A DNA stretch of 55,444 nucleotides from an uncultured Bacilli bacterium (GCA_910578855.1 CAJTRV010000003.1:1-55444); one strand, 5' to 3'; counted from the stretch's first letter, positions 33,213 to 42,998 are shown. Notes: generated from the letters alone by a model not told the origin. Numbers and translations: made by a program.

Positions 33213-35135
33213 TTAATAATGGTATGAAATATGATAACGCATTGTAACCTCAACACCAATATTATCAGTATTATCGATATAACGGCGTTTTTGTTCAATC
33301 CAAGTTGGGAAATTATGAGCGGTCCAGCAAAGTCCACCTGGATCATCACTCCAATTCGGACGAAGACAAGTTCCTTTATCACCATTATGAACCCATGTGT
33401 GTTGTTCTTTTTTCACACCTGATCCATCGTCAATTGCTGTTGTATAAGTATCAAATTGTAATTTATATGAAGTTGCATCTCGCCAAGCAGAGATATAAAT
33501 ATCACAGGTAGCATTACTTGTAAATGTTTTCCCATCACAACTATTGGATGTTATTCGGGACGTTCCATCAGTAATAATTAATCCATCGAAGCGAATGATC
33601 GGTCCTGTCTTATCGACATTGAAATAATACTTATCACTCCAAGCACTGGCATTACCAGCACGATCCGTAGATCGAATACAATATACTTTTTTGGTATTAT
33701 TCACAAACGTATAATTTGCTTCTAAATCACCACTCTTATTTCCAGTACAGTTTTCTGAATATTCATAGCGATCAAATCCACTACCGCCAGTATCAGTAGC
33801 ACTAAAGTTTCCCCACCATAGCGTTCGGTTGGTCCAATCACTAGTATTTCCACGAACAGTTCCACCACTACTATCATAGCGCACAATCGCCGTTGGCACA
33901 GTAGGTGCGTCTTTATCGATATTGAAATAAATTGGACTAGTCCATGCACTCGCATTTCCAGCTCGATCAAGGGCACGAATACAGTATGTTTTCGCCATGG
34001 TTTTATCCTGAAGATATGAATCTTCTAAATTCCCTGTCTTACTTCCAGTACAATTATTAGAATATTCATAATGATCGATTCCACTATCACCAGTATCAGT
34101 AGCACTAAAGTTTCCCCACCATAATGTTCGATTGGTCCAGTCACGTAAATTAGGTCTTATCGTTCCCTGATCATGATCATATCTGATCTGGTAGGTTGGA
34201 ACCGCTGGAGCATCTGCATCAATCGTTGTAATCGTGAGTGTCGTAGCTGCAACGGTATTATAACCATCACGAACCCGAGCTTCTAATACGCCATTGGCGG
34301 TAAAAGTCACCATTTTCTTACTACCAACAGGAACATCTTGCCATTTTCCATGATCCTTTCGATACTCATAAATAAAATTATCCTGTCGTGATGTTGGATA
34401 ATGAATCGTCACATCCTTTTTCTTAGACCACGATGCCAAATCTGGTTCTGATGTATAAGTTGGTGGATCAATTTTTAATGTTCGTACCGTAAGTGTTTTA
34501 GTAGTCGACATTCCCGCTCCATTAAATACTTTTACCACCATTGGAAAAGCCGTATCATGGGTTAAATTCTGAAATGTATAAGTATTAGAATTACTCTTGA
34601 CAAAGGTATTACCATGATCTTTAGAATACTCATAGCGGATAATATCAGATTCATCGTCATGGGCAGTGACAATTAACTGAATTGAATTACTCGTTCGCTT
34701 ACCAACAACTAGCGCATCAATAATAGGCGGTGTTGTATCTAATAAAGCACAGTCTCCTAAGACAACATTTAATTGATCTTTCCGACCACTTGCACAATAT
34801 TTACCATCGGTAACATTGCTAGCATATAATAATCCATCACGGATAAAAAACATCCCCCCAATAAATGGATTGCGATCCAAGCCCGCAAGTTCTGAAGCAG
34901 CTAGCCCCTCATCAGGAAATTGCTTAAAATCATCAGCTGCTAAATCTTCCCGAATCGCATCCATTGCGTGATAAACACTTTGTGCGAAGCCTTTTTGTGC
35001 CGATGATTGAATATATTTCATCACCATCGGAATCGTAACAACTGCTAAAATCGCAACAATCGCAATTACCGCCAATAATTCCACTAAAGTAAAAGCCCGT
35101 TTATTTCGTTTTATTGATGTCCCCTTTTTTTTCAT
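33213..35135 (-). CDS. Large modular type IV pilin-like protein with Ig/FN3-like repeats
   Basis: A 640-residue protein starting with a prepilin-type signal: basic leader MKKKGTSIKRNKRA, then FTLVELLAVIAIVAILAVVTIPM with Glu5 in place, but Ala instead of Gly at the cleavage site. After a pilin-like helix and small globular part (to about 140) come beta-rich segments that look like FN3/Ig modules. These include two close copies of about 101 residues (each with DWTNRTLWWGNFSATDTG and a CIR..DRAGNASAW core) and a final Cys-rich domain. Such a pilin would sit at a fibre tip or act as an adhesin. It is a single-gene unit with its own promoter and terminator. Binding target unknown. Confidence 0.8.
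   Translation of the reverse strand: MKKKGTSIKRNKRAFTLVELLAVIAIVAILAVVTIPMVMKYIQSSAQKGFAQSVYHAMDAIREDLAADDFKQFPDEGLAASELAGLDRNPFIGGMFFIRDGLLYASNVTDGKYCASGRKDQLNVVLGDCALLDTTPPIIDALVVGKRTSNSIQLIVTAHDDESDIIRYEYSKDHGNTFVKSNSNTYTFQNLTHDTAFPMVVKVFNGAGMSTTKTLTVRTLKIDPPTYTSEPDLASWSKKKDVTIHYPTSRQDNFIYEYRKDHGKWQDVPVGSKKMVTFTANGVLEARVRDGYNTVAATTLTITTIDADAPAVPTYQIRYDHDQGTIRPNLRDWTNRTLWWGNFSATDTGDSGIDHYEYSNNCTGSKTGNLEDSYLQDKTMAKTYCIRALDRAGNASAWTSPIYFNIDKDAPTVPTAIVRYDSSGGTVRGNTSDWTNRTLWWGNFSATDTGGSGFDRYEYSENCTGNKSGDLEANYTFVNNTKKVYCIRSTDRAGNASAWSDKYYFNVDKTGPIIRFDGLIITDGTSRITSNSCDGKTFTSNATCDIYISAWRDATSYKLQFDTYTTAIDDGSGVKKEQHTWVHNGDKGTCLRPNWSDDPGGLCWTAHNFPTWIEQKRRYIDNTDNIGVEVTMRYHISYHY
33603..33919 (-). repeat. 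Second copy of an internal protein module repeat
   Basis: C-terminal copy of the tandem module in the large pilin-like protein (edges approximate). It matches the upstream copy at DNA level around the shared stretch starting 33791 and, in the other copy, 34094, an offset of 303 bases or 101 codons. Confidence 0.8.
33920..34222 (-). repeat. First copy of an internal protein module repeat
   Basis: N-terminal copy of the same module, from about DADAPAVPTYQIRYD to FNIDKDAP. The high DNA similarity of the two copies suggests recent duplication and possible length variation. Confidence 0.8.
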
Positions 35136-35157
35136 TCACAACACCTCTCATTATTCC

Positions 35158-35186
35158 ATTATAATATACTTTTCCCAAAAGAACAA
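35158..35186 (-). promoter_or_regulatory. Promoter of the modular pilin-like gene
   Basis: Minus strand TTGTTC (35181-35186), 17 bases, TATAAT (35158-35163). Confidence 0.6.
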
Positions 35187-35194
35187 TCACCCAA

Positions 35195-35222
35195 AACAAA
35201 AAAAGGAACAAAAAATTCCTTT
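35195..35222 (-). terminator. Terminator of the YihY operon
   Basis: Minus strand 7-bp stem AAAGGAA / TTCCTTT (35216-35222 and 35202-35208) followed by a long T run. It is about 140 bases after the YihY stop; the bases between show only a spaced ACTAGT pair. Confidence 0.75.
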
Positions 35223-35360
35223 CTGATCCCATGAGATCTTCATTACCTAAAAAAATTAATACTTACTAGTTCACAGTTAAACTAATGCTCGGTACTAGTG
35301 TAGTCTATATGGAAATACATATCGGTAATAAAATATGTATCCAATTATACTATGTCCCAA

Positions 35361-36197
35361 TTATTTACTTTCATGCTTAGTAGAATTTTCCACCATTTCA
35401 TAAGTATTGGTATTAATAGCAATCCCAATTACTAAAATATAAGATAAAATATAGATCCACATCATTAAGATAATAATATTCGATAATCCTCCATAAAACA
35501 AATCGTAATTGGCAAAATGTGTCACATAGTAAGAGTAAATTGCCGTAACAACAATCCATCCCAAAGTCGTAAAAATCGCACCACGATTCATATAACGACT
35601 GGGAATTTTTTTATCAGGAGCAATTGTATAAATTAGTTTTACAACAAAGAAAATAACAATTAATGCCACTGGCCACTTGAGTAAGATAAATAATAAATAA
35701 ATATTATCAGTCACTACTTTCCAGATATCGAGTGCTAATAATTCAGATACAATAATATTCCCAAAAGCAAGTACCACCAGAATAAAGATGAATAAATTTA
35801 CTAGAATAATCGTTAAGAAGACCGATTTTATTCGTCGACTAAGCAAACTATCTGGCTCGATTTGATAAAGTGTATCACTGGCAATGATAATAGAATGAGC
35901 ACCATTAGAAGCCGTAACGAATCCAATTACCATAAATACTAAGACATTGGTATCAAATCCATGACCACTGATATAAGGAACCAATAGTTCGCTTACTTCT
36001 GCCGGAAATGTCTGATTCATAAAATCAATGACATTCCCCATCGAAATAGAAAACATCGAAGCAATTACACCCAGTAATGTAATAATAGGGATCGCTGATA
36101 AGACAATGAAAAAAGCGAGATTCCCTGGTAAAATCCGCATTTCATCTCTGGTGATAATCTTCCAAAGTTTTCGAATAATTTCCTTCACTTTTTTCAT
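35361..36197 (-). CDS. YihY/UPF0761 family inner-membrane protein
   Basis: A 278-residue integral membrane protein with about six hydrophobic helices (for example LAFFIVLSAIPIITLLGVIASMF and FLTIILVNLFIFILVVLAFG). The N-terminal signature of the family is visible: RILPGNLAFFIVLSAIPI and the later RYMNRGAIFTTLGWIVVTAIYSYYV. The family was once called ribonuclease BN, but that function belongs to another protein; its real role is unknown. It is the last gene of a three-gene transcript with the GGDEF-type receptor and a small membrane-anchored protein. Confidence 0.88.
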   Translation of the reverse strand: MKKVKEIIRKLWKIITRDEMRILPGNLAFFIVLSAIPIITLLGVIASMFSISMGNVIDFMNQTFPAEVSELLVPYISGHGFDTNVLVFMVIGFVTASNGAHSIIIASDTLYQIEPDSLLSRRIKSVFLTIILVNLFIFILVVLAFGNIIVSELLALDIWKVVTDNIYLLFILLKWPVALIVIFFVVKLIYTIAPDKKIPSRYMNRGAIFTTLGWIVVTAIYSYYVTHFANYDLFYGGLSNIIILMMWIYILSYILVIGIAINTNTYEMVENSTKHESK

Positions 36198-36217
36198 AAT
36201 TCCTCTATTCTACTCTT

Positions 36218-38272
36218 TTAATTATTTAATTCTTCTTTGTTATTACGCATATCTAGTGTCGCTTCATTAACCGCATCATCGATTGTCTTAATCGCGTCAA
36301 TAATCATACTATAACCAATTGCAGCTCCATAGCCATGTGATAGATCTTTAAATTCTTTCGTTAGTTTACGGATATATGTAATAATTTGTTTTTCATCATA
36401 ACCAACTAAATAGATTAAGAACTCATTTCCATTGGTTCGAATAATATCACTATTTTCGATCTGCGTCTTAATCAATTTATTTGCCGCTTCTTTGATAATC
36501 AGATCTCCTTCTTGATGACCATAATTATCATTGATATAGGCAACATTATTTAAGTCAACAATAATAATTGCTTGAGGATATACTTCGCTATTATCCCACA
36601 CTTCAATATGATCATTTAAATAGGTACGATTTTTAAGAGACGTCAAACTATCGATATAGCGTAACTTATCTGTCTTACTAACAGATGAAGCCTGATCACG
36701 AACTTGTTGATACTTTTTAATTCCCAAGTATCCAAGTAAAACAATGACACCAGCACTGATTAAGATAATTAAATTTTTTATAATATACGGTTTATTACCA
36801 ATTTGTAATAAAGTATAGATACTATCATTCACTGTTCCATGATCATTTACCATACTAAGGTAAAAATCAAAATAATCAGCAAAAATTTGATTTCCCTTGA
36901 CATCCCGAATCAAGTAATCATAACTACCAACCGTTCCCATATAATCAACACTATAATTTCGAAGCGCATCATGGCGATAATATTCAAAACTATAATAATC
37001 AAGAGCGAGTAACGTTGTCTTTTCTTTATTTTTAATAAGCGCATCAATTGTTTGATATGTTTTTAATTTAGCACCAGCATTCTTTAATACTTGAGCCAAT
37101 TTACTATCTTTGACAACTGCTACCGTCTTATCTTGTAATGACGATAATGAATTTACTACTACACTACGATTCACTGGTGATGCAACAACAATGGTTGCTT
37201 GCTCCATACCAGTCGTCTTGGCTGTTTCAATTCGGTATGTTTGATCGGCATTCATCTGATAGAATAAATCAACCTGATTCGCATTCAAAGCTTCTTGCAA
37301 AGCCGCATATGATGGATATTCTTGATAGTTTACTTCGATATTCGCCATCGAAGCAAAATTCTTGATTTGCTTCATATTATAACCATATAATTTCCCATCA
37401 ATATTGGCGTGATATGGACGACCAGCGACAAAGCCATAGACATAGCGCTTACTACGAAATGCACTCTTAGCTTGTTCATCGATCTGTTTAGAAGCAAAAT
37501 AGACATTAGAAAAATTTGTATAAAATGATGTTTGATAATGTTCCTTCTGCCATTTTGTATAATACTTTTTAATAATGGTATTGAGACGCTTTGTTTTTCC
37601 CAACCGAAATACATAGTCTTTGGTCATCTCATTAATATTATAACTAATATAAAGATTATCATGCGCGCCAATTTCTGATAAATAAAGCATTTTTGGCAAA
37701 ACAACCGCATCAACAAGTGCTTTTTCCTTTTTATCATTGGATATAGCAGTTAAAAGTGCGGCAACCGTATCAAACGTTTGATAAGTAAGATTACTCCCAT
37801 TAGCCAAAGCATGATTAACTGCTGATAAATCATCTTTTAAAACTCCAATTTTTAAATTGTGAAGATCACTCGCTTTATAATAAGTCGTTTTCGTATTAGA
37901 AAGTAAAGCATAATTATCTTGATAAAGAAGAATATCATGTTTACTAGCCCGATCAACAACTTGAAAGGTATACGCGGTATCACTTTTCTCACCAGGATTA
38001 AAAGCAATCTCATTAAACTCCAACTTGGTATCTTTTTCAATATCTGTTAAGAAATCAAAGAAAACACCTTCTCCATCCTTGGTAAAAACAGGAATTGTAC
38101 TAGATACACCAAGGTCAATGACTTTATTTTTATTACTTTCAATCCATTGTTTTTCTACTAAAGTCAATGTTGAATTGCTATCTTCTTTAAAATAATATTG
38201 ATAACACCCAAAGGCAACTACACCAAGGATCATTGCCACGATGAAAAAAATCACCACTCTATTTTTTTTCAT
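36218..38272 (-). CDS. Membrane receptor: two solute-binding domains plus degenerate GGDEF
   Basis: A 684-residue protein. An N-terminal membrane helix (6-22) is followed by two tandem SBP_bac_3-like extracellular domains (about 38-245 and 265-485), a second membrane helix (about 498-518) and a cytoplasmic GGDEF-type domain (about 535-680). The signature that should read GGDEF is NGNEF (614-618), and the usual DxDxFKxxND region is VDLNNVAYINDNYGH (Lys lost). Diguanylate cyclase activity is therefore doubtful; it may bind nucleotide without turnover or have another product. The solute-binding domains suggest ligand sensing, such as an amino acid, at the cell surface. It is co-transcribed with YihY. 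Confidence 0.85.
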   Translation of the reverse strand: MKKNRVVIFFIVAMILGVVAFGCYQYYFKEDSNSTLTLVEKQWIESNKNKVIDLGVSSTIPVFTKDGEGVFFDFLTDIEKDTKLEFNEIAFNPGEKSDTAYTFQVVDRASKHDILLYQDNYALLSNTKTTYYKASDLHNLKIGVLKDDLSAVNHALANGSNLTYQTFDTVAALLTAISNDKKEKALVDAVVLPKMLYLSEIGAHDNLYISYNINEMTKDYVFRLGKTKRLNTIIKKYYTKWQKEHYQTSFYTNFSNVYFASKQIDEQAKSAFRSKRYVYGFVAGRPYHANIDGKLYGYNMKQIKNFASMANIEVNYQEYPSYAALQEALNANQVDLFYQMNADQTYRIETAKTTGMEQATIVVASPVNRSVVVNSLSSLQDKTVAVVKDSKLAQVLKNAGAKLKTYQTIDALIKNKEKTTLLALDYYSFEYYRHDALRNYSVDYMGTVGSYDYLIRDVKGNQIFADYFDFYLSMVNDHGTVNDSIYTLLQIGNKPYIIKNLIILISAGVIVLLGYLGIKKYQQVRDQASSVSKTDKLRYIDSLTSLKNRTYLNDHIEVWDNSEVYPQAIIIVDLNNVAYINDNYGHQEGDLIIKEAANKLIKTQIENSDIIRTNGNEFLIYLVGYDEKQIITYIRKLTKEFKDLSHGYGAAIGYSMIIDAIKTIDDAVNEATLDMRNNKEELNN

Positions 38273-38284
38273 AATACCACCTAA

Positions 38285-38737
38285 CTAATTATTGGTCCAA
38301 AAAAGACCTTTACTTGTTTTATGCTTATATCCAATATATGGATAGCTAGTGTCTTTAACCGTATCTTGAGTCAAAATAATCTGAATATCATAATATTCTT
38401 TTTGCTCTTCGGTAAAAGAAGACAATGTTCCATCAGCAATCTTTTTTGCATCTTCGACACTAACTCCTTCTTTCACATCGATGATAAAGTTAATAATCCG
38501 TCCCTTTAAATCATATGTCACTGCATTTACTTTCGTATTTTCCACCAATGATTGCTTTAACTTTGTAATCGAATCATCATGGATTCGTACTTTACTGATC
38601 CCATCTAAACGATTGCCATAGGCATTAGATCCAAACGCTGGGAAAATGAGAATCTTAATTAGGAATAATACCAACAATATTCCCAAGATCATTCCTACCC
38701 ACATCGTCAACTTTTTATTCTTTTTGAAAAAATTCAT
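38285..38737 (-). CDS. Small membrane-anchored extracellular protein, unknown
   Basis: A 150-residue protein: short basic start, one membrane helix (MWVGMILGILLVLFLIKILIF), then an extracellular domain of about 110 residues with alternating strand and helix (TKVNAVTYDLKGRIINFIIDVKEGVSVEDAKKIADGTL). There is no lipobox. It heads a transcript with the receptor protein and YihY, 12 bases before the receptor. Family not recognised. Confidence 0.75.
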   Translation of the reverse strand: MNFFKKNKKLTMWVGMILGILLVLFLIKILIFPAFGSNAYGNRLDGISKVRIHDDSITKLKQSLVENTKVNAVTYDLKGRIINFIIDVKEGVSVEDAKKIADGTLSSFTEEQKEYYDIQIILTQDTVKDTSYPYIGYKHKTSKGLFWTNN

Positions 38738-38759
38738 ATATCCACCTCAATCGTTACTC

Positions 38760-38789
38760 ATTATACTATACTTTATGTTTATGGGTCAA
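38760..38789 (-). promoter_or_regulatory. Promoter of the three-gene membrane operon
   Basis: Minus strand TTGACC (38784-38789), 18 bases, TATAAT (38760-38765), just after the gatB stop. Confidence 0.65.
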
Positions 38790-38790
38790 A

Positions 38791-40209
38791 TTAATATCTA
38801 TTTAGTTGTTCAATCAACAATTTATTGACCATCATCGGATTAGCCTGTCCCTTAGAAGCTTTCATAATCTGGCCCATCAAGAATTTAACTGCCCGATCTT
38901 TTCCCGCTTTAAAGTCTGTAATACTATCAGGATTAGCAGTAAGAACCTCGGTAATCATCGCCTTCAAAGTATCTTCATCACTAATTTGGACCATTCCGCG
39001 ATCACTCATAATCTTCTCAACCGGAATATCCTGTTGTAATAATACTTCTAATATCTCTTTTCCTTGTTTACTAGACACTTCTTTTTTCTCAAGTACCACC
39101 ACAAGGTCATGAAAGTTTTTCACTGTCAATTTTGTATCTTGAAGCATCACTTTTTCTTTATTGAGATAAGACATCACATCACCGGTTAATAAATTCGCAC
39201 TGATTACTGGATTGGTAGTCGTAAATAGTTCCTCTAAGAAATGACATAACTCTGGATTTGCCAAAATCGTTTTAATAGCGATATCATTGATTCCTGCCAT
39301 CCGATATTTATCTTTTAGGACCGTTGGTAAGACTGGTAAAGCAGCTTTCGCATCGGCAATCTCTTCCTTTGTTAAGATAACATACGGAATATCTGGTTCA
39401 GGAAAGTAACGGTAATCATTTCCTGTTTCTTTCACCCGCATTAAAACCGTCTTTCCAGTTTTATCATCAAATCGTCTCGTCTCTTCGACGATAGATTTTC
39501 CTTGTTCTAAAAGTGCTTGCTGTCGTTTTATTTCAAAATCAATACTATGTTTTACATTACTAATCGAACCAATATTTTTAATTTCACACTTTGTTCCTAA
39601 GATATCACTATCTGCTTCTTTTAAGGAAACATTGGTATCACACCGCATGCTTCCCTCTTCTATTTTTACATCACTAATCCCCAAATATAATAGAATTGAG
39701 CGAAGTGTTTCAACATAGGCCATCGCCTCTTCTCCACTTGCAATATCTGGTTTTGATACGATCTCAATCAAAGGGACTCCTGCCCGATTAAAATTGAGTT
39801 TTGTCCCTGTATCCGCATGAATACTCTTACAAGTATCTTCTTCGATATGGACTCGTTCAATTCCAATCTTCTTCTTATGACCATCGACATCGATTTCAAT
39901 ATAGCCATCATATCCAATCGGGGTATCTTGTTGGGTAATCTGATACCCCTTTGGTAAATCAGGATAGAAATAATTCTTCCGATCCCAGTGCATCACCTGG
40001 TTGATATGACAGTTTAAAGCGAGAGATGCCTTTAGAGCCATATCAATTACTTCCCGGTTCAAAACCGGTAAAGTTCCAGGATATCCAAAGTCAATTAATG
40101 TAATATTCTTATTGGCCTCTGGTGTAAAGGCATTCAAACTATCAGAATACACCTTTGTTTTACTTTTTAATTCAACGTGAACTTCGATTCCAATTGTCGG
40201 TACTAACAT
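38791..40209 (-). CDS. gatB: Asp/Glu-tRNA(Asn/Gln) amidotransferase subunit B
   Basis: tRNA-binding and kinase subunit that activates the misacylated glutamyl or aspartyl-tRNA for amidation. 472 residues with GIEVHVEL, YPGTLPVLN, DRKNYFYPDLPKGYQITQ and HIEEDTCKS, and a C-terminal YqeY-like helical tail. Its start overlaps the end of gatA by 7 bases. Confidence 0.98.
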   Translation of the reverse strand: MLVPTIGIEVHVELKSKTKVYSDSLNAFTPEANKNITLIDFGYPGTLPVLNREVIDMALKASLALNCHINQVMHWDRKNYFYPDLPKGYQITQQDTPIGYDGYIEIDVDGHKKKIGIERVHIEEDTCKSIHADTGTKLNFNRAGVPLIEIVSKPDIASGEEAMAYVETLRSILLYLGISDVKIEEGSMRCDTNVSLKEADSDILGTKCEIKNIGSISNVKHSIDFEIKRQQALLEQGKSIVEETRRFDDKTGKTVLMRVKETGNDYRYFPEPDIPYVILTKEEIADAKAALPVLPTVLKDKYRMAGINDIAIKTILANPELCHFLEELFTTTNPVISANLLTGDVMSYLNKEKVMLQDTKLTVKNFHDLVVVLEKKEVSSKQGKEILEVLLQQDIPVEKIMSDRGMVQISDEDTLKAMITEVLTANPDSITDFKAGKDRAVKFLMGQIMKASKGQANPMMVNKLLIEQLNRY

Positions 40210-41657
40210 GATTTTCGCCCCCTTGGATTGGTATCTAACTGTAATGCCTGTTCGATGTAACTAGCAAGTTGATACATTTTTCCTTCTTCATAATAATTTC
40301 CTATAATATGCATTCCAATTGGCAATGCTTCATGATTAAAACCAATTGGTAAACTCATTCCAGGAAGACCTGCCATATTGACTGGAATTGTTAAAATATC
40401 ATCGTAAAAACTCTTTAATGCATCATCCATCTTCGTTCCTACATTGTATGCTACATTGGTGTTGGTTGGACCAATGATTAAATCATAGTCAGCTAAGATC
40501 TTTTGAAAGTGCTCTGTTAAAGCCTTACGAACCTTTAACGCTTTGGTATAATAAATATCCGCATTTTTTCCTGATAAGACATAACTACCTATCATAATGC
40601 GTCGTTTTACTTCATGACCAAATCCTTCGGCTCTTGTCTTTTTATACAATGACTCGATATCATGGTAATCCTTGGTTAGATGTCCATAACGTAGACCATC
40701 ATAACGCGCCAAATTACTACTTGCTTCTCCTAGGGCAATTACTTGATAAAGTGGAATTGCATACTCCATATAAGGAATATCAACATAATCAACAGTAACC
40801 CCTCTATCGCAAAGAAGCTTCATAACATCCTCGACTGCTTCACGGACTTCATGATGAATCGTTTCACTCATATAGTAACGTGGGACCGCAATGCGCATTC
40901 CTTTCGGATCTTTTCCCAAATACTCTGTATAATTGTCAACTGGTTGATGACCACTCGTTAAATCACTTTCATCACGACCAGCAATCGCCGCTAAAACATG
41001 AGCGTTATCAGCAACTGTTTTAGTCATTGGACCAATTTGATCAAGGCTAGAAGCAAAGGCTAATAACCCATAACGAGAAACACGACCATAGGTTGGTTTT
41101 AAGCCTACTAACCCACAAAAACTAGCGGGTTGACGAATACTTCCACCAGTATCGCTTCCTAGGGCAAACGCACATAAACGTCCACTTACAGCAGCCGCAC
41201 TACCACTACTAGATCCTCCGGTTACTTTATCCGGATTCCAAGGATTAACAGCTGCTTTAAAATAAGATGTTTCACCTGTAGACCCCATAGCAAACTCATC
41301 CATATTGGTCTTCCCAATTATAATCGCGTGCTTTTTCCGAAGTTTTTCTACCACGGTTGCATCATAAACTGGTACAAAATCTTCTAACATCTTAGATGCA
41401 CAAGTCGTTCGCATCCCATTTGTTACAATATTATCTTTAATAGCAATCGGGAGACCATATAACAAGTTATCAACTTCTTCTGTTTCTAACGCTTTCGCCT
41501 CCGCAATCGCTCCTTCTTTATCTAATGTAATAAACGCATTCAAATCATTTTCTTCGATTCTCTTTAAAGCTTCTAATACAAGATCAAGTGGTTTAATTGT
41601 CTTCGCTTTTAATAACTGATGAAGTTCTGCGATCGATAAATCTAAATAATTAGTCAT
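40203..41657 (-). CDS. gatA: Asp/Glu-tRNA(Asn/Gln) amidotransferase subunit A
   Basis: Amidase that releases ammonia from glutamine for tRNA-dependent amidation. 484 residues with the Ser-cisSer-Lys catalytic set visible in AIKDNI, GGSSSGSAAAVSG and GSDTGGSIRQPASFCG. Its start overlaps gatC by 8 bases. Confidence 0.98.
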   Translation of the reverse strand: MTNYLDLSIAELHQLLKAKTIKPLDLVLEALKRIEENDLNAFITLDKEGAIAEAKALETEEVDNLLYGLPIAIKDNIVTNGMRTTCASKMLEDFVPVYDATVVEKLRKKHAIIIGKTNMDEFAMGSTGETSYFKAAVNPWNPDKVTGGSSSGSAAAVSGRLCAFALGSDTGGSIRQPASFCGLVGLKPTYGRVSRYGLLAFASSLDQIGPMTKTVADNAHVLAAIAGRDESDLTSGHQPVDNYTEYLGKDPKGMRIAVPRYYMSETIHHEVREAVEDVMKLLCDRGVTVDYVDIPYMEYAIPLYQVIALGEASSNLARYDGLRYGHLTKDYHDIESLYKKTRAEGFGHEVKRRIMIGSYVLSGKNADIYYTKALKVRKALTEHFQKILADYDLIIGPTNTNVAYNVGTKMDDALKSFYDDILTIPVNMAGLPGMSLPIGFNHEALPIGMHIIGNYYEEGKMYQLASYIEQALQLDTNPRGRKSC

Positions 41658-41949
41658 GAATCACCTTCGGCACAACAACATAATCACCATCTGATAATTT
41701 ACTGTTACGTAGTGCCTCTTCCTTTCTAACTTTCTCTGGTACCCCAGCAATATGATATTCATTCGTATTTTGACTTGGACTAATCATAATATCCCTCGTC
41801 TCATCATCTAATATCACCGCTTTTATTTTTTCAATATCATCTAAGATGAGTGGCAAATCGGTAGCAAACTTCGCAATCTCCTCTGTACTCAATTCTAGTC
41901 TGGCTAAACTAGCAACATGCATTAATTCTTCTTCTGATAATCGTTTCAT
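41650..41949 (-). CDS. gatC: Asp/Glu-tRNA(Asn/Gln) amidotransferase subunit C
   Basis: Small subunit that stabilises GatA-GatB. 99 residues with the family start LMHVASLARLELSTEEIAKF and the segment DLPLILDDIEKI. It lies 8 bases after camS. Confidence 0.95.
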   Translation of the reverse strand: MKRLSEEELMHVASLARLELSTEEIAKFATDLPLILDDIEKIKAVILDDETRDIMISPSQNTNEYHIAGVPEKVRKEEALRNSKLSDGDYVVVPKVIHD

Positions 41950-41957
41950 ATTTCCTC

Positions 41958-42998
41958 CTATTTCATCAAATATGCATTACTTTTTGAACTATTTTTTTCT
42001 TTGATTACCATCGAGGTAATCATATTATTCTCCTTAGTATATACTTTCACTAATATACTACTATTAAAATTGGCAAGTTCCCGGTTGACAAGTTGCGCGA
42101 GTAACATCAATTCACTTTTACTAAGATAACTAGTTGTCAACGTAATTTCCAAAGTCGTTAAGCGGTTATTGACATAAAGCCCCTTTGATGAAGTGTAAAT
42201 ATTTCGAAATTGCTCCGTAATCTTCCGCTTTAAATTACTATAAATATTATAAGCATCAACATCATGTTTCGCTGCATAGTCAGAATCAAGATATTGATAT
42301 TGATAGCTCACTTCAGCAAAAGTAACCTCGGCATTCTCTGTCTTACCAACATATTTAAAACTACCTGGCAAATTATCATCAGGACTATTTTGTAAATAAA
42401 GTCCCACGACAATCGGAACATTTTTTAATTTCTCTTTTTTTCGTAAATAGGTGAGCAATTCTTTGGACTTTTCTTTTCCATATTGAATCAAGGTATCTTG
42501 TTTCACTTCCTTATATAGATAAATCCCATATTGATTGGTATATTTTTGATAAGGATTTAACACAACTGCTAAGGAAATCCCTTTTAGTTCACCACTACTT
42601 GATAGATAATTTTGTTCATGAATATAGGAAATATACGTTGGTTGGATGGTAATATTATCAACTTTTAATGATTCAATCTGATTTAATTTCTCATGACTAA
42701 GGAGATCTTTTAATTCAGTCTCAGTCAAATATTGTCCTTCTTGATAAAACGTATTTTTCACCGTAAAATACTCCCTCGAGATATTCATAAGCGTATTTTC
42801 TACTTCCGTAAGATCGTAATTATTGACCGCATTGTTTACCACATAATTATTCCCCTTACCTTTTTGATAAGGTTCATACACTTGGTAATATGCATCATCA
42901 AACTCTAAATTTGTCGTCTGCTTGTTTTTCTGCTTCTTTCCCATTCCACAGCCAGTTAGTAACAAAAGACAAACGAAAATAATCCCTATTTTTTTCAT
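41958..42998 (-). CDS. camS: CamS family lipoprotein
   Basis: A 346-residue lipoprotein with lipobox LLLTGC after MKKIGIIFVCL. The ATG at 42996-42998 is used with AGGTG upstream; a GTG three codons earlier overlaps that site. The body matches the CamS (sex-pheromone precursor, B. subtilis YerH) pattern, and the location directly upstream of gatCAB is the same as in Bacilli. In enterococci the cleaved signal peptide can be a pheromone; in most genera the function of the mature protein is unknown. It has its own promoter. Confidence 0.85.
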   Translation of the reverse strand: MKKIGIIFVCLLLLTGCGMGKKQKNKQTTNLEFDDAYYQVYEPYQKGKGNNYVVNNAVNNYDLTEVENTLMNISREYFTVKNTFYQEGQYLTETELKDLLSHEKLNQIESLKVDNITIQPTYISYIHEQNYLSSSGELKGISLAVVLNPYQKYTNQYGIYLYKEVKQDTLIQYGKEKSKELLTYLRKKEKLKNVPIVVGLYLQNSPDDNLPGSFKYVGKTENAEVTFAEVSYQYQYLDSDYAAKHDVDAYNIYSNLKRKITEQFRNIYTSSKGLYVNNRLTTLEITLTTSYLSKSELMLLAQLVNRELANFNSSILVKVYTKENNMITSMVIKEKNSSKSNAYLMK

